The notes under the pieces: model-generated
What the model saw: the letters and a program-made list of their open reading frames with translations, nothing else
The model's database searches: none
Told to the model about the DNA's origin: nothing
Translations under genes and position numbers: made by a program
Part shown: one piece after another, positions 6,190-12,986 of the stretch
How positions within the stretch are numbered: the first letter of the stretch is position 1
How the letters are laid out: each line of letters begins with the position of its first letter
Source: Fodinibius sp041642155
GTDB lineage: Bacteria > Bacteroidota > Rhodothermia > Balneolales > Balneolaceae
Direction of reading: 5' to 3'
Length of the DNA: 20,417 nucleotides
Assembly (NCBI RefSeq): GCF_041642155.1
Contig: NZ_JBEPWZ010000031.1
Coordinates: 1 to 20,417 of the forward strand

Positions 6190-7344
6190 ATGAATGAGCT
6201 TCGCGTAGCCATATTCACCGGAAATTATAATCACATTCAGGACGGGGTCTCACTCACCCTGAATCGGCTGGTGGCTTATTTAGAGTCGCAGGACGTCCCC
6301 GTCCTGGTCTTTGGCCCCACCGTCGATGAACCGGCCATCGATCACGAAGGAGAGCTGGTGCCGGTCCCCTCGGCGCCGATGCCCGGCCGGTCGGAATATC
6401 GTGTTACGGTAGGCTTCCCGGAATCGGCCCAGAAAAGACTGCGGGCCTTCGAGCCCACGCTTGTCCACCTGGCCACACCCGATGTGCTCGGTTTCCGCGC
6501 TATGCGATGGGCCCAGGCGAATGATATTCAAATTGTAGCTTCCTATCACACGCATTTTACCAGCTACCTGAAGTATTATAACCTGGGGATGCTGGAAATG
6601 CTGGGATGGAAATACCTGCAGTGGTTTTACAGCCAGTGCAAACATATTTATGTGCCCTCGCCTTCCATGGCCGATGAATTAAATGAAGAGGGCATTGATG
6701 AGGGGATCCGTATTTGGGAGCGGGGGGTCAATACGGATGTGTTTAATCCGGGACATCGTGACATGGAATGGCGCCGCTCCATAGGGTATGAAGATTCCGA
6801 TACCATCGTAAGTTTTGTTTCACGCCTGGTATGGGAAAAAAACCTCCAAACCTTCGTAGATACGATAAAAATACTGCAACGGGAGAATCCGGATATAAAA
6901 CCCATGGTGGTGGGCGACGGGCCGGCTAAAAAAGAACTGGAGCATATGCTCCCGGAAGCTCATTTTACCGGCTTTATTACCGGAGGAGAACTTAGCCGGG
7001 CGTATGCGAGCAGCGACGTTTTTCTGTTCCCCTCGGAAACGGAAACTTTTGGCAATGTCACCCTCGAGGCAATGTCCAGTGGACTGCCATGTGTGGTAGC
7101 GGATGCAACAGGAAGCCGGTCGCTGGTTGAGTCGGGCGTAAACGGCTACCTGGCTGCTCCCCGGGATACGCAGGAATTTGCCCGGTGTGTTGACAGGATT
7201 GCCCGTGATAAAAAGGTCTGGCAGGAAATGAGCAGGGCGGCGCGACAAAAGGCCCTGGCATATTCCTGGGATAACGTGAACGGAAAGCTGCTTGAAAACT
7301 ACCGGGAAGCTATAAAAGAGCCGCGGCCACAACTCAAATTTTAG
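6190..7344 (+). CDS. GT4-family glycosyltransferase
   Basis: This retaining glycosyltransferase of the GT-B fold transfers a sugar from a nucleotide-sugar donor, probably at the cytoplasmic membrane face. The 384 residues show the glycine-rich N-terminal acceptor-side loop (GNYNHIQDGVSLTLNRL, 11-27), RGVNTDVFNP (178-187), the donor-site R212/K217 in SRLVWEKN, VGDGP (241-245) and the EX7E motif E285-E293 in ETFGNVTLE. The overall pattern resembles the MgtA/SQD2-like glycolipid glycosyltransferases, which suggests a lipid acceptor, but neither donor nor acceptor can be read from sequence. It is the first gene of a plus-strand unit: the second glycosyltransferase starts 8 nt after its stop and serine palmitoyltransferase follows. 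A head-group transferase for a sphingolipid is a plausible inference. Confidence 0.9.
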   Translation: MNELRVAIFTGNYNHIQDGVSLTLNRLVAYLESQDVPVLVFGPTVDEPAIDHEGELVPVPSAPMPGRSEYRVTVGFPESAQKRLRAFEPTLVHLATPDVLGFRAMRWAQANDIQIVASYHTHFTSYLKYYNLGMLEMLGWKYLQWFYSQCKHIYVPSPSMADELNEEGIDEGIRIWERGVNTDVFNPGHRDMEWRRSIGYEDSDTIVSFVSRLVWEKNLQTFVDTIKILQRENPDIKPMVVGDGPAKKELEHMLPEAHFTGFITGGELSRAYASSDVFLFPSETETFGNVTLEAMSSGLPCVVADATGSRSLVESGVNGYLAAPRDTQEFARCVDRIARDKKVWQEMSRAARQKALAYSWDNVNGKLLENYREAIKEPRPQLKF

Positions 7345-7352
7345 GATCATAA

Positions 7353-8492
7353 TTGAATAACATTGTGCGCATATTATATGTATCACACAGCCACCCGCAG
7401 GAAGGCGATATTCTTGACAATGTGGGAGGAATGCAGCGGGTAAGTCAGCAGTTGATTCGGGAGCTGGAGCAGAAAGAATCTGTTTCTGTTTTTAAAGAGA
7501 CTGTCAACGTATCCGGAAAGGGGAAGATCGTTGCCAAGGCAGTCTTTTTTTTATTCAGGCAACTGATGGAGCTTCCTCATAAGGTGCGGGAGAAGGAGGC
7601 GGATATTGTCCTGTTCTCCTCTATGGTAACAGCCAGCCTGGCGTACTTTCTGAGGAGCCGTATTCCCGTTCCCATGGTGACAATCAACCATGGAAGGGAC
7701 GTAACGCTGCCCAACAGCATTTACCAGTGGTTTATCCCCAAAGTTTTTAACCGGCTTGACGGGGTGATTTCCGTTTCCCAGGCAACCCGGGAAGAGTGTA
7801 TCAAGCGGGGGATGGCTCCCGGGAAAGGAGTGGCATTGCCTAACGGGTTCGACTTGATCCGGCTCGGCCAGTTTCCCGATAAGCAGGAGTCGCGCAACCG
7901 GCTACAGAAGAATTTTCGTATTCCACTGGATGAAAAATTTATGCTTCTTACGGTGGGACGAAAAGTGAAGAGAAAAGGACATGAGTGGTTCATCCGCGAG
8001 GTTATGCCCCGGCTCAGCGACCGGGTGGTCTATGTGACCGTCGGTGACGGACCCGAATATGACAGTATTCGAGAGGCCACCGAGGATGTGCCGTATGGTA
8101 ATCGTATTTTTCTGCTTGGACGCCAGCCCGATCACATCCTGAAACAGGCCTATGCGGCTGCCGACTTGTTCGTGATGCCCAACGTTCCGGTTGAGGGGGA
8201 TATGGAGGGTTTCGGTATTGTATTGCTGGAAGCGAATATGGCCAGGACGCCGGCTGTCGCGGCCGATCTGGAGGGTATCAAGGATGTGATAACCCAGGGT
8301 AAAAACGGCTATCGCGTGCCCACCCTGGATGCCAAACAGTTTGCAGACACGGTGCGTACCATGATAAACGGGGGAAATCTGAAAGTTTTATCCGACCAGA
8401 CGAGAAGTTATGTGCAAAAGCAATTTAATTGGAACTATGTAGCTGATCAGTATGTAAAATACTTGCAAGTTGTTATCAACCGATCGGTATAA
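7353..8492 (+). CDS. Second GT4-family glycosyltransferase
   Basis: This is a GT-B fold, GT4-type glycosyltransferase of 379 residues. Seen are the acceptor-side loop VGGMQRVSQQL (24-34), NHGRDVTLPNS (112-122), the LPNGFD turn (162-167), the donor-binding basic loop GRKVKRKGH (202-210), GDGPEYD (231-237) and the EX7E pair E285-E293 in EGFGIVLLE. The chosen start is TTG at 7353 with AGGA about 6 nt before it; a GTG at 7365 is the alternative. It lies 8 nt after the first glycosyltransferase, so the two are co-transcribed and may act in sequence on one acceptor. Sugar and acceptor are unknown. No membrane segment is evident. Confidence 0.9.
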   Translation: MNNIVRILYVSHSHPQEGDILDNVGGMQRVSQQLIRELEQKESVSVFKETVNVSGKGKIVAKAVFFLFRQLMELPHKVREKEADIVLFSSMVTASLAYFLRSRIPVPMVTINHGRDVTLPNSIYQWFIPKVFNRLDGVISVSQATREECIKRGMAPGKGVALPNGFDLIRLGQFPDKQESRNRLQKNFRIPLDEKFMLLTVGRKVKRKGHEWFIREVMPRLSDRVVYVTVGDGPEYDSIREATEDVPYGNRIFLLGRQPDHILKQAYAAADLFVMPNVPVEGDMEGFGIVLLEANMARTPAVAADLEGIKDVITQGKNGYRVPTLDAKQFADTVRTMINGGNLKVLSDQTRSYVQKQFNWNYVADQYVKYLQVVINRSV

Positions 8493-8501
8493 AACAACAT
8501 A

Positions 8502-8533
8502 ATATTATTCATAATTTGATTGATGAATAATAT
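8502..8533. promoter_or_regulatory. 11-bp inverted repeat flanking the SPT -33 element
   Basis: ATATTATTCAT (8502-8512) is the perfect reverse complement of ATGAATAATAT (8523-8533). The 10-nt spacer contains TTTG (8515-8518), the -33 element of the SPT promoter, and the right arm fills part of the -33/-7 spacer. The repeat starts 10 nt after the second glycosyltransferase gene but has no T-tract, so an operator is more likely than a terminator. Confidence 0.5.
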
Positions 8534-8546
8534 GGAAGTATATTTG
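8515..8546 (+). promoter_or_regulatory. Bacteroidota-type promoter of the SPT operon
   Basis: TTTG (8515-8518) is followed after exactly 20 nt by TATATTTG (8539-8546). This matches the -33 TTTG and -7 TAnnTTTG consensus with normal spacing. Transcription should begin near 8552, leaving a leader of about 35 nt with AGGA before the ATG. It is the clearest promoter in the window. The SPT and acyltransferase genes can therefore be expressed separately from the upstream glycosyltransferases. Confidence 0.65.
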
Positions 8547-8586
8547 CAACGATAAGCACTCATATAAAAGTCGAAAGCAGGAACGA

Positions 8587-9831
8587 ATGGCTAATTCCAG
8601 GTCAGACCTCAAAACAAACGACATATTCACCAAAGCGTACAATTTCACCAAAGCTGAGGAGATAAAATCGGAAGGTTTGTATCCTTACTTCAAGCCTTTG
8701 CAGGCTACTGACGGAACTATAGTACAGATCGACGGCCAGGATGTAATTATGGCAGGATCGAACAATTACCTTGGCCTGACAAATGATCCCAGGGTCATTA
8801 AGGCGGCGCGGGATGTCATTACAGTGTATGGTACGGGATGCACCGGGTCCCGCTACCTGAATGGCACTCTTGACCTGCATATTGAGCTGGAAGAAAAGCT
8901 GGCCGACTTTATGCGAAAGGATGCGTGCGTGCTCTTCAGTACCGGATATCAAACCAACGAGGGAGCCATCCAAACCATTGCCGGCCGAAAGGATATTATT
9001 TTTTCTGATAAAGATAACCATGCCTGTATTGTTACAGGTACGCTTATCTCAAACGCTAAAACCATGCGTTTTCGACATAACGACATGGAACAGCTTGAAA
9101 AATTGATGAAGCGGGCGGACAAACAGGCGGGCAAGATTATTGTCAGCGACGGCGTATTCTCTATGTCCGGTACGATTGCCAAAGTACCGGATCTGGTCCG
9201 GCTGAAAAAAAAGTTTGACGCCCGTCTTTACCTGGACGACGCCCATGCGATTGGAGTGATTGGCGAAGGGGGGCGCGGCTCTGCTTCGACTTTTGATATG
9301 ATGGATGACATCGATTTGATCAGTGGAACATTTTCCAAGTCATTTGCTTCGCTGGGGGGCTTTTTGGTGGGAGACAAGGAAGTGATTGAGTATATCCGGC
9401 ATAACTCACCGGCACATATTTTCAGCGCCTCCATGCCGCCGGCCAATGTCGCAACGGTGCTCAAGGCTCTTGAAATACTAAAAGAAGAAACCTGGCGGCT
9501 GGACCGGCTGAGAGAAATATCGGACTATATGCGCAGGGAACTGCGGGCCATGGGTTTTAATGTATGGAACAGTGAAACCCCGATTATACCTATTGTGATT
9601 GGTGAGATGGAAGAATGCTTTAAATTCTGGAGGGAACTGCTCGAATCGGGGGTCTATGTCAACGCCGTGGTCCCCCCCGCCGTGCCCCAGGGTATGTCGC
9701 TGTTGCGGACCAGTTATATGGCCACCCATACTGATGAACATCTCGATCGCATATTAGATGCTTTTCGTAAAGTGGGTATTAACCAGGGAATCATCGACCG
9801 GAACGGTCAGTCACTGCTGGAAACCCAATAG
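8587..9831 (+). CDS. spt: Serine palmitoyltransferase (alpha-oxoamine synthase family)
   Basis: This PLP enzyme condenses L-serine with a long-chain acyl thioester, releasing CO2 and forming 3-ketosphinganine, the first step of sphingolipid synthesis. The 414 residues closely follow the Bacteroides SPT pattern: MAGSNNYLGL (55-64), YGTGCTGSRYLNGTLDLH (81-98), the PLP-stacking His145 (DKDNHACIV), Asp217 and His220 in LDDAH, and the Schiff-base Lys251 in GTFSKSFASLGG. A late stretch with PPAVP and SYMATHT is also typical. The related KBL and BioF differ in these segments, and the N-terminal LYPYF (31-35) resembles the YPYF of Bacteroides SPT. The enzyme is soluble with no membrane helix. It has its own strong promoter and is followed after 3 nt by the GNAT gene. 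Confidence 0.88.
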   Translation: MANSRSDLKTNDIFTKAYNFTKAEEIKSEGLYPYFKPLQATDGTIVQIDGQDVIMAGSNNYLGLTNDPRVIKAARDVITVYGTGCTGSRYLNGTLDLHIELEEKLADFMRKDACVLFSTGYQTNEGAIQTIAGRKDIIFSDKDNHACIVTGTLISNAKTMRFRHNDMEQLEKLMKRADKQAGKIIVSDGVFSMSGTIAKVPDLVRLKKKFDARLYLDDAHAIGVIGEGGRGSASTFDMMDDIDLISGTFSKSFASLGGFLVGDKEVIEYIRHNSPAHIFSASMPPANVATVLKALEILKEETWRLDRLREISDYMRRELRAMGFNVWNSETPIIPIVIGEMEECFKFWRELLESGVYVNAVVPPAVPQGMSLLRTSYMATHTDEHLDRILDAFRKVGINQGIIDRNGQSLLETQ

Positions 9832-9834
9832 ATC

Positions 9835-10971
9835 GTGAAAGCTACGCAGCGCACACACAAAATCACGCTTGTCTCGACGGACGAACAGCGAAAGCAGTTT
9901 CTCGAATTTCCCTACGAGCACTACGCCGGCGACGAGCACTGGGTTGCTCCGCTTAAGATGGAGCAAAAAAAACTGATTGATGAGGAGAAAAATCCTTTCT
10001 ATGAAAATGGCGAAATCGCCATGTTTCTGGTCGAACGGGATGACAACATCTGCGGTCGCATAGCCGCCATCCGGGACCACCGTTACAACGAACATCACCA
10101 TAGCAATACCGGTTTTTTCGGTTTTTTTGAATGTATAAACGACCAGTCGGTTGCCAATTTGCTGCTTAAGGTAGCTTCCGACTGGCTGCGGGAGCGTGGA
10201 CACAGCGATGTGCTGGGCCCGTCAAATCCCAGCATGATGGACGAGATCGGTATTTTGGTTGACGGCTTTGAGTACTATCCCAGCATTATGATGCCGTATC
10301 ACAAGCCTTACTACGATGAACTCATTAAAAACGCCGGTTATGAAAAAGCTATGGATATGTATGCATTTCGGGTGACCCAGGCCACGGTCTCCCTGGACCG
10401 CATGTACCGGGCTGAGGAGGTCGTCCGCCGGCGATTGCCGATGCTGAAGATCAGGGAAGTGAATCTTAAAAACCTCGACGAAGAGGTTAAGATTGTGCGC
10501 CGTATTTTTAATAAGGCCTGGGCGGGTAACTGGGGCTTCATTCCAATAACCGAAAGCGAGCTCGAAGATCTGGCCAAGGATTTGAAGCTTATCCTGGATC
10601 CGAAAGTCGCACACATTGCCGAAATCAATGGAGAGCCGGTCGCTTTTTCTATTGGCCTGCCGGATCTGAACCAGGCGCTCAGGCATATGGATGGTACGCT
10701 CTTTCCGACCGGTATCTTCAAATTGCTGTGGCATCGCCGCAATATCAACCAGATCCGCACGGCCCTGATGGGCGTGATACCGGAATACCAGGGCAAGGGG
10801 ATCGATGCGTTACTCCATAAAGAGACGATTATCAACGGCAAGCAGGAAGGATATAAATCATCAGAGTTAAGCTGGGTTTTAGAGTCAAATACCGGTATGA
10901 TCCGGGTTGCGGAAAAAATCGGCGCTAAAATTGAGAAAACCTACCGGATGTATAGCAAAGAACTATTGTAA
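9835..10971 (+). CDS. GNAT-fold N-acyltransferase-like protein, candidate bacterial ceramide synthase
   Basis: The 378-residue product has a C-terminal GNAT-like acetyltransferase fold. The CoA-phosphate loop of motif A is VIPEYQGKGIDALL (314-327), followed by SWVLESNTGMIRVAEKIGAK (346-365), which carries the motif-B Asn352. The N-terminal half has the conserved stretch GPSNPSMMDEIG (128-139) and a PYHKPYYDEL segment (154-163), marking a long-chain two-domain GNAT subfamily usually annotated only as hypothetical. The start is GTG at 9835, 3 nt after the SPT stop, so translation is probably coupled. In Caulobacter the bacterial ceramide synthase that N-acylates the sphingoid base is a GNAT-related protein, so this gene is a good candidate for that step. 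Substrate and orthology are inferred, not shown. Confidence 0.75.
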   Translation: MKATQRTHKITLVSTDEQRKQFLEFPYEHYAGDEHWVAPLKMEQKKLIDEEKNPFYENGEIAMFLVERDDNICGRIAAIRDHRYNEHHHSNTGFFGFFECINDQSVANLLLKVASDWLRERGHSDVLGPSNPSMMDEIGILVDGFEYYPSIMMPYHKPYYDELIKNAGYEKAMDMYAFRVTQATVSLDRMYRAEEVVRRRLPMLKIREVNLKNLDEEVKIVRRIFNKAWAGNWGFIPITESELEDLAKDLKLILDPKVAHIAEINGEPVAFSIGLPDLNQALRHMDGTLFPTGIFKLLWHRRNINQIRTALMGVIPEYQGKGIDALLHKETIINGKQEGYKSSELSWVLESNTGMIRVAEKIGAKIEKTYRMYSKELL

Positions 10972-11300
10972 CTTCAGGATGTGAGCTTGAAAATATACGT
11001 TGTGTCCGCCTGTCATAGCCCCGCGGCTTACCTTGAAGCTTTCCGGTCCCCTCCAGAGAAGAAGACCATGGCTCTTCCATATCCGCACTACCTGATGTGA
11101 GAAGCGGGAGGTGGAATGAACGCACTTCCGCTGGTCGAATGGTCGAAGCTGTCGCTACCTGCTTTCGGCTGCAGGAGCAGAACCCCGACTCTATTAATCT
11201 CCAAACTTTCCTAAAAAATCACTACCTTAAAGTCTTTATGAACAGTGAGTTGGTTTGCTACAGTTTTGCGAATTAATTTGAACTAAACAGGGCGTTATTT
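10972..11300 (+). other. 329-bp intergenic region between the GNAT gene and fumC
   Basis: No convincing gene was seen. The region contains a perfect 8-bp tandem duplication TGGTCGAA-TGGTCGAA (11132-11147). A 32-codon frame at 11116-11214 has GGAGGTG only 3 nt before its ATG, which is too close and too short to call. No hairpin with a T-tract was found after the GNAT stop. The right end holds a candidate fumC promoter. Confidence 0.4.
11250..11280 (+). promoter_or_regulatory. Candidate fumC promoter
   Basis: TTG (11250-11252) is followed after 20 nt by TTAATTTG (11273-11280), which differs from the -7 consensus TAnnTTTG at one base. The predicted start lies near 11286, about 15 nt before the ATG, which gives a short leader. 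This is a moderate pattern match only. Confidence 0.35.
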
Positions 11301-12695
11301 ATGAGTGAATACCGAATAGAGAAGGATTCCATGGGAGAAGTAAGAGTACCTAAGGATGCTTATTACGGCGCACAAACCCAGCGGGCCGTGAACAATTTTC
11401 CGGTTAGTAACCTTCGGTTCAGCAGGGAGTTTATCAGGGCATTGGGATTGGTGAAAAAACATGCCGCTTCGGTGAATGCCTCGCTCGGTGAACTTGATAA
11501 TGAAATAGCGGCAGCTATCCAGGAAGCGGCGGCCGAAGTCAGTGAAGGGATGTTTGACGACGATTTCGCCGTGGATATCTTCCAGACCGGTTCGGGAACC
11601 TCTACGAATATGAATGCCAATGAAATTATAGCAAAAAGAGCCAATGAGCTTAAGGGGGAGGAAGTGGAGACGGTGATTCATCCCAACGACCATGTGAACT
11701 ACGGGCAGAGTTCCAACGATGTGATTCCCACTTCTATCAGGGTGGCTGCCGTCGTGACGGTCAAAGAGAAACTCATTCCCGCCCTGAGCCATCTTAAATC
11801 TGCTTTTGAGAAGAAGGGAGCGGAGTTTCCGGATGTGGTAAAGACAGGCCGTACGCACCTGATGGATGCAATGCCGGTCACCCTTAAACAGGAATTTGAA
11901 GGCTATGCCCGTCAGCTCGAGCTGGGTGTTGAGCGACTGGAATCGGCGCTGCAACGGCTATCGGAGCTGCCCCAGGGCGGGACGGCAGTGGGCACGGGAC
12001 TTAATACCCACCGGGAGTTTGGAGCCCGGATGGCTGAAGCGCTGTCTGAAGCCACCGGTTTTTCTTTTGAAGAAGCGTCCAATCATTTTGAGGCGCAGTC
12101 GACGGTCGACGCTCCGGCAGAACTAAGCGGACAGCTCAAGACGATTGCAACGGGGCTGATGAAGATCGGCAATGATCTGCGATGGATGAATTCAGGTCCC
12201 AACAGCAGTATAGGTGAGATTAAGCTGGAAGCGCTGCAGCCGGGTTCTTCCATTATGCCGGGTAAGATTAACCCGGTAATTGAAGAGTCTGTCACGATGG
12301 TTTGCGCACAGGTTATCGGCAACGATTCGGCGATTACGATAGCAGCGCAGTCCGGTAACTTTGAGCTGAATGTAATGCTGCCGGTGGTCGCCCACAATTT
12401 GCTGGAGTCAATCATGATCTTAGGCAATGCCGCCCGCAACCTGGCAGACCGTTCGGTTACGCGCCTGACCGTAAACAGGGAAAAGGTGGCCGATACGGTA
12501 GGGCGGAACCCGGTGTTGGTTACGGCCCTGAATCCTGTTATCGGCTACGACAAGGGATCAAAAATTGCAAAAAAAGCCTATAAAGAGGGACGCCCGGTGA
12601 AGGAAGTAGCCCGGGAGATGACGGATCTTACCGACGAAGAGCTTCGTGAAGCTCTGGATCCGATAAAAATGACACGTGGCGGATTTATGGAGTAG
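11301..12695 (+). CDS. fumC: Fumarate hydratase, class II
   Basis: Fumarase C reversibly hydrates fumarate to L-malate in the TCA cycle. It is an iron-free homotetramer in the cytoplasm. The 464 residues match the family length. Signatures include FQTGSGTSTNMNANE (94-108), the substrate-binding HPNDHVNYGQSSNDV (127-141), GRTHLMDA with His186 as the catalytic base region, and the superfamily signature GSSIMPGKINP (315-325) with Ser316. These favour fumarase over aspartase, argininosuccinate lyase or adenylosuccinate lyase. The ATG at 11301 is well placed at the conserved N-terminus (YRIEKDSMGEVRVP). The gene stands alone between the GNAT gene and the E1 gene, with about 290-330 bp on each side. 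Confidence 0.96.
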   Translation: MSEYRIEKDSMGEVRVPKDAYYGAQTQRAVNNFPVSNLRFSREFIRALGLVKKHAASVNASLGELDNEIAAAIQEAAAEVSEGMFDDDFAVDIFQTGSGTSTNMNANEIIAKRANELKGEEVETVIHPNDHVNYGQSSNDVIPTSIRVAAVVTVKEKLIPALSHLKSAFEKKGAEFPDVVKTGRTHLMDAMPVTLKQEFEGYARQLELGVERLESALQRLSELPQGGTAVGTGLNTHREFGARMAEALSEATGFSFEEASNHFEAQSTVDAPAELSGQLKTIATGLMKIGNDLRWMNSGPNSSIGEIKLEALQPGSSIMPGKINPVIEESVTMVCAQVIGNDSAITIAAQSGNFELNVMLPVVAHNLLESIMILGNAARNLADRSVTRLTVNREKVADTVGRNPVLVTALNPVIGYDKGSKIAKKAYKEGRPVKEVAREMTDLTDEELREALDPIKMTRGGFME

Positions 12696-12986
12696 CTGTC
12701 CGGGATTTCGTGCAGCTCGAACTTCGTGCCATTTACCGGGTCCGGCGAATATCCGCTCAAGCATCTGTTTTATAGATTTTAGAGGCAGTGATGCAGGAAG
12801 AGAGATGGATAGATGAATATAAATATACGTTCAAATATTGATCTAATTGAACATATATATGGCAATCATACATAACTTAACAATATTTTCAGATTTATAT
12901 CCGGAAGATGACTTGAAAACGGCTTTCGGGGCTTCATGATTTATTAAACGATGCCACAGTCGTGAACGAACTGAAAAACAGAAATT
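12696..12986 (+). other. AT-rich upstream region of the E1 gene with a small dyad
   Basis: The 291-bp gap has an ordinary left part with a 7-bp direct repeat TTCGTGC. A strongly A/T-rich segment follows at about 12812-12900 and probably holds the promoter of the E1 gene. GTTCAA (12829-12834) and TTGAAC (12847-12852) form a 6-bp dyad that could be an operator. No element matching TAnnTTTG was found here, so the promoter is not pinned down. Confidence 0.3.

Noticed and set aside
8587..9831. Identification as glycine C-acetyltransferase (KBL) or BioF
   Set aside because: All share the fold, but the N-terminal LYPYF, the TGSRYLNGTLDLH stretch and the overall pattern follow Bacteroides SPT, and no threonine or biotin genes are nearby.
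11116..11214. 32-codon ORF with GGAGGTG before ATG
   Set aside because: The spacing to the start is too short, there is no similarity, and it lies in a non-conserved-looking gap; not enough to call a gene.
11295..11954. 219-codon minus-strand frame
   Set aside because: It is the shadow of fumC, whose plus-strand product carries all fumarase signatures.
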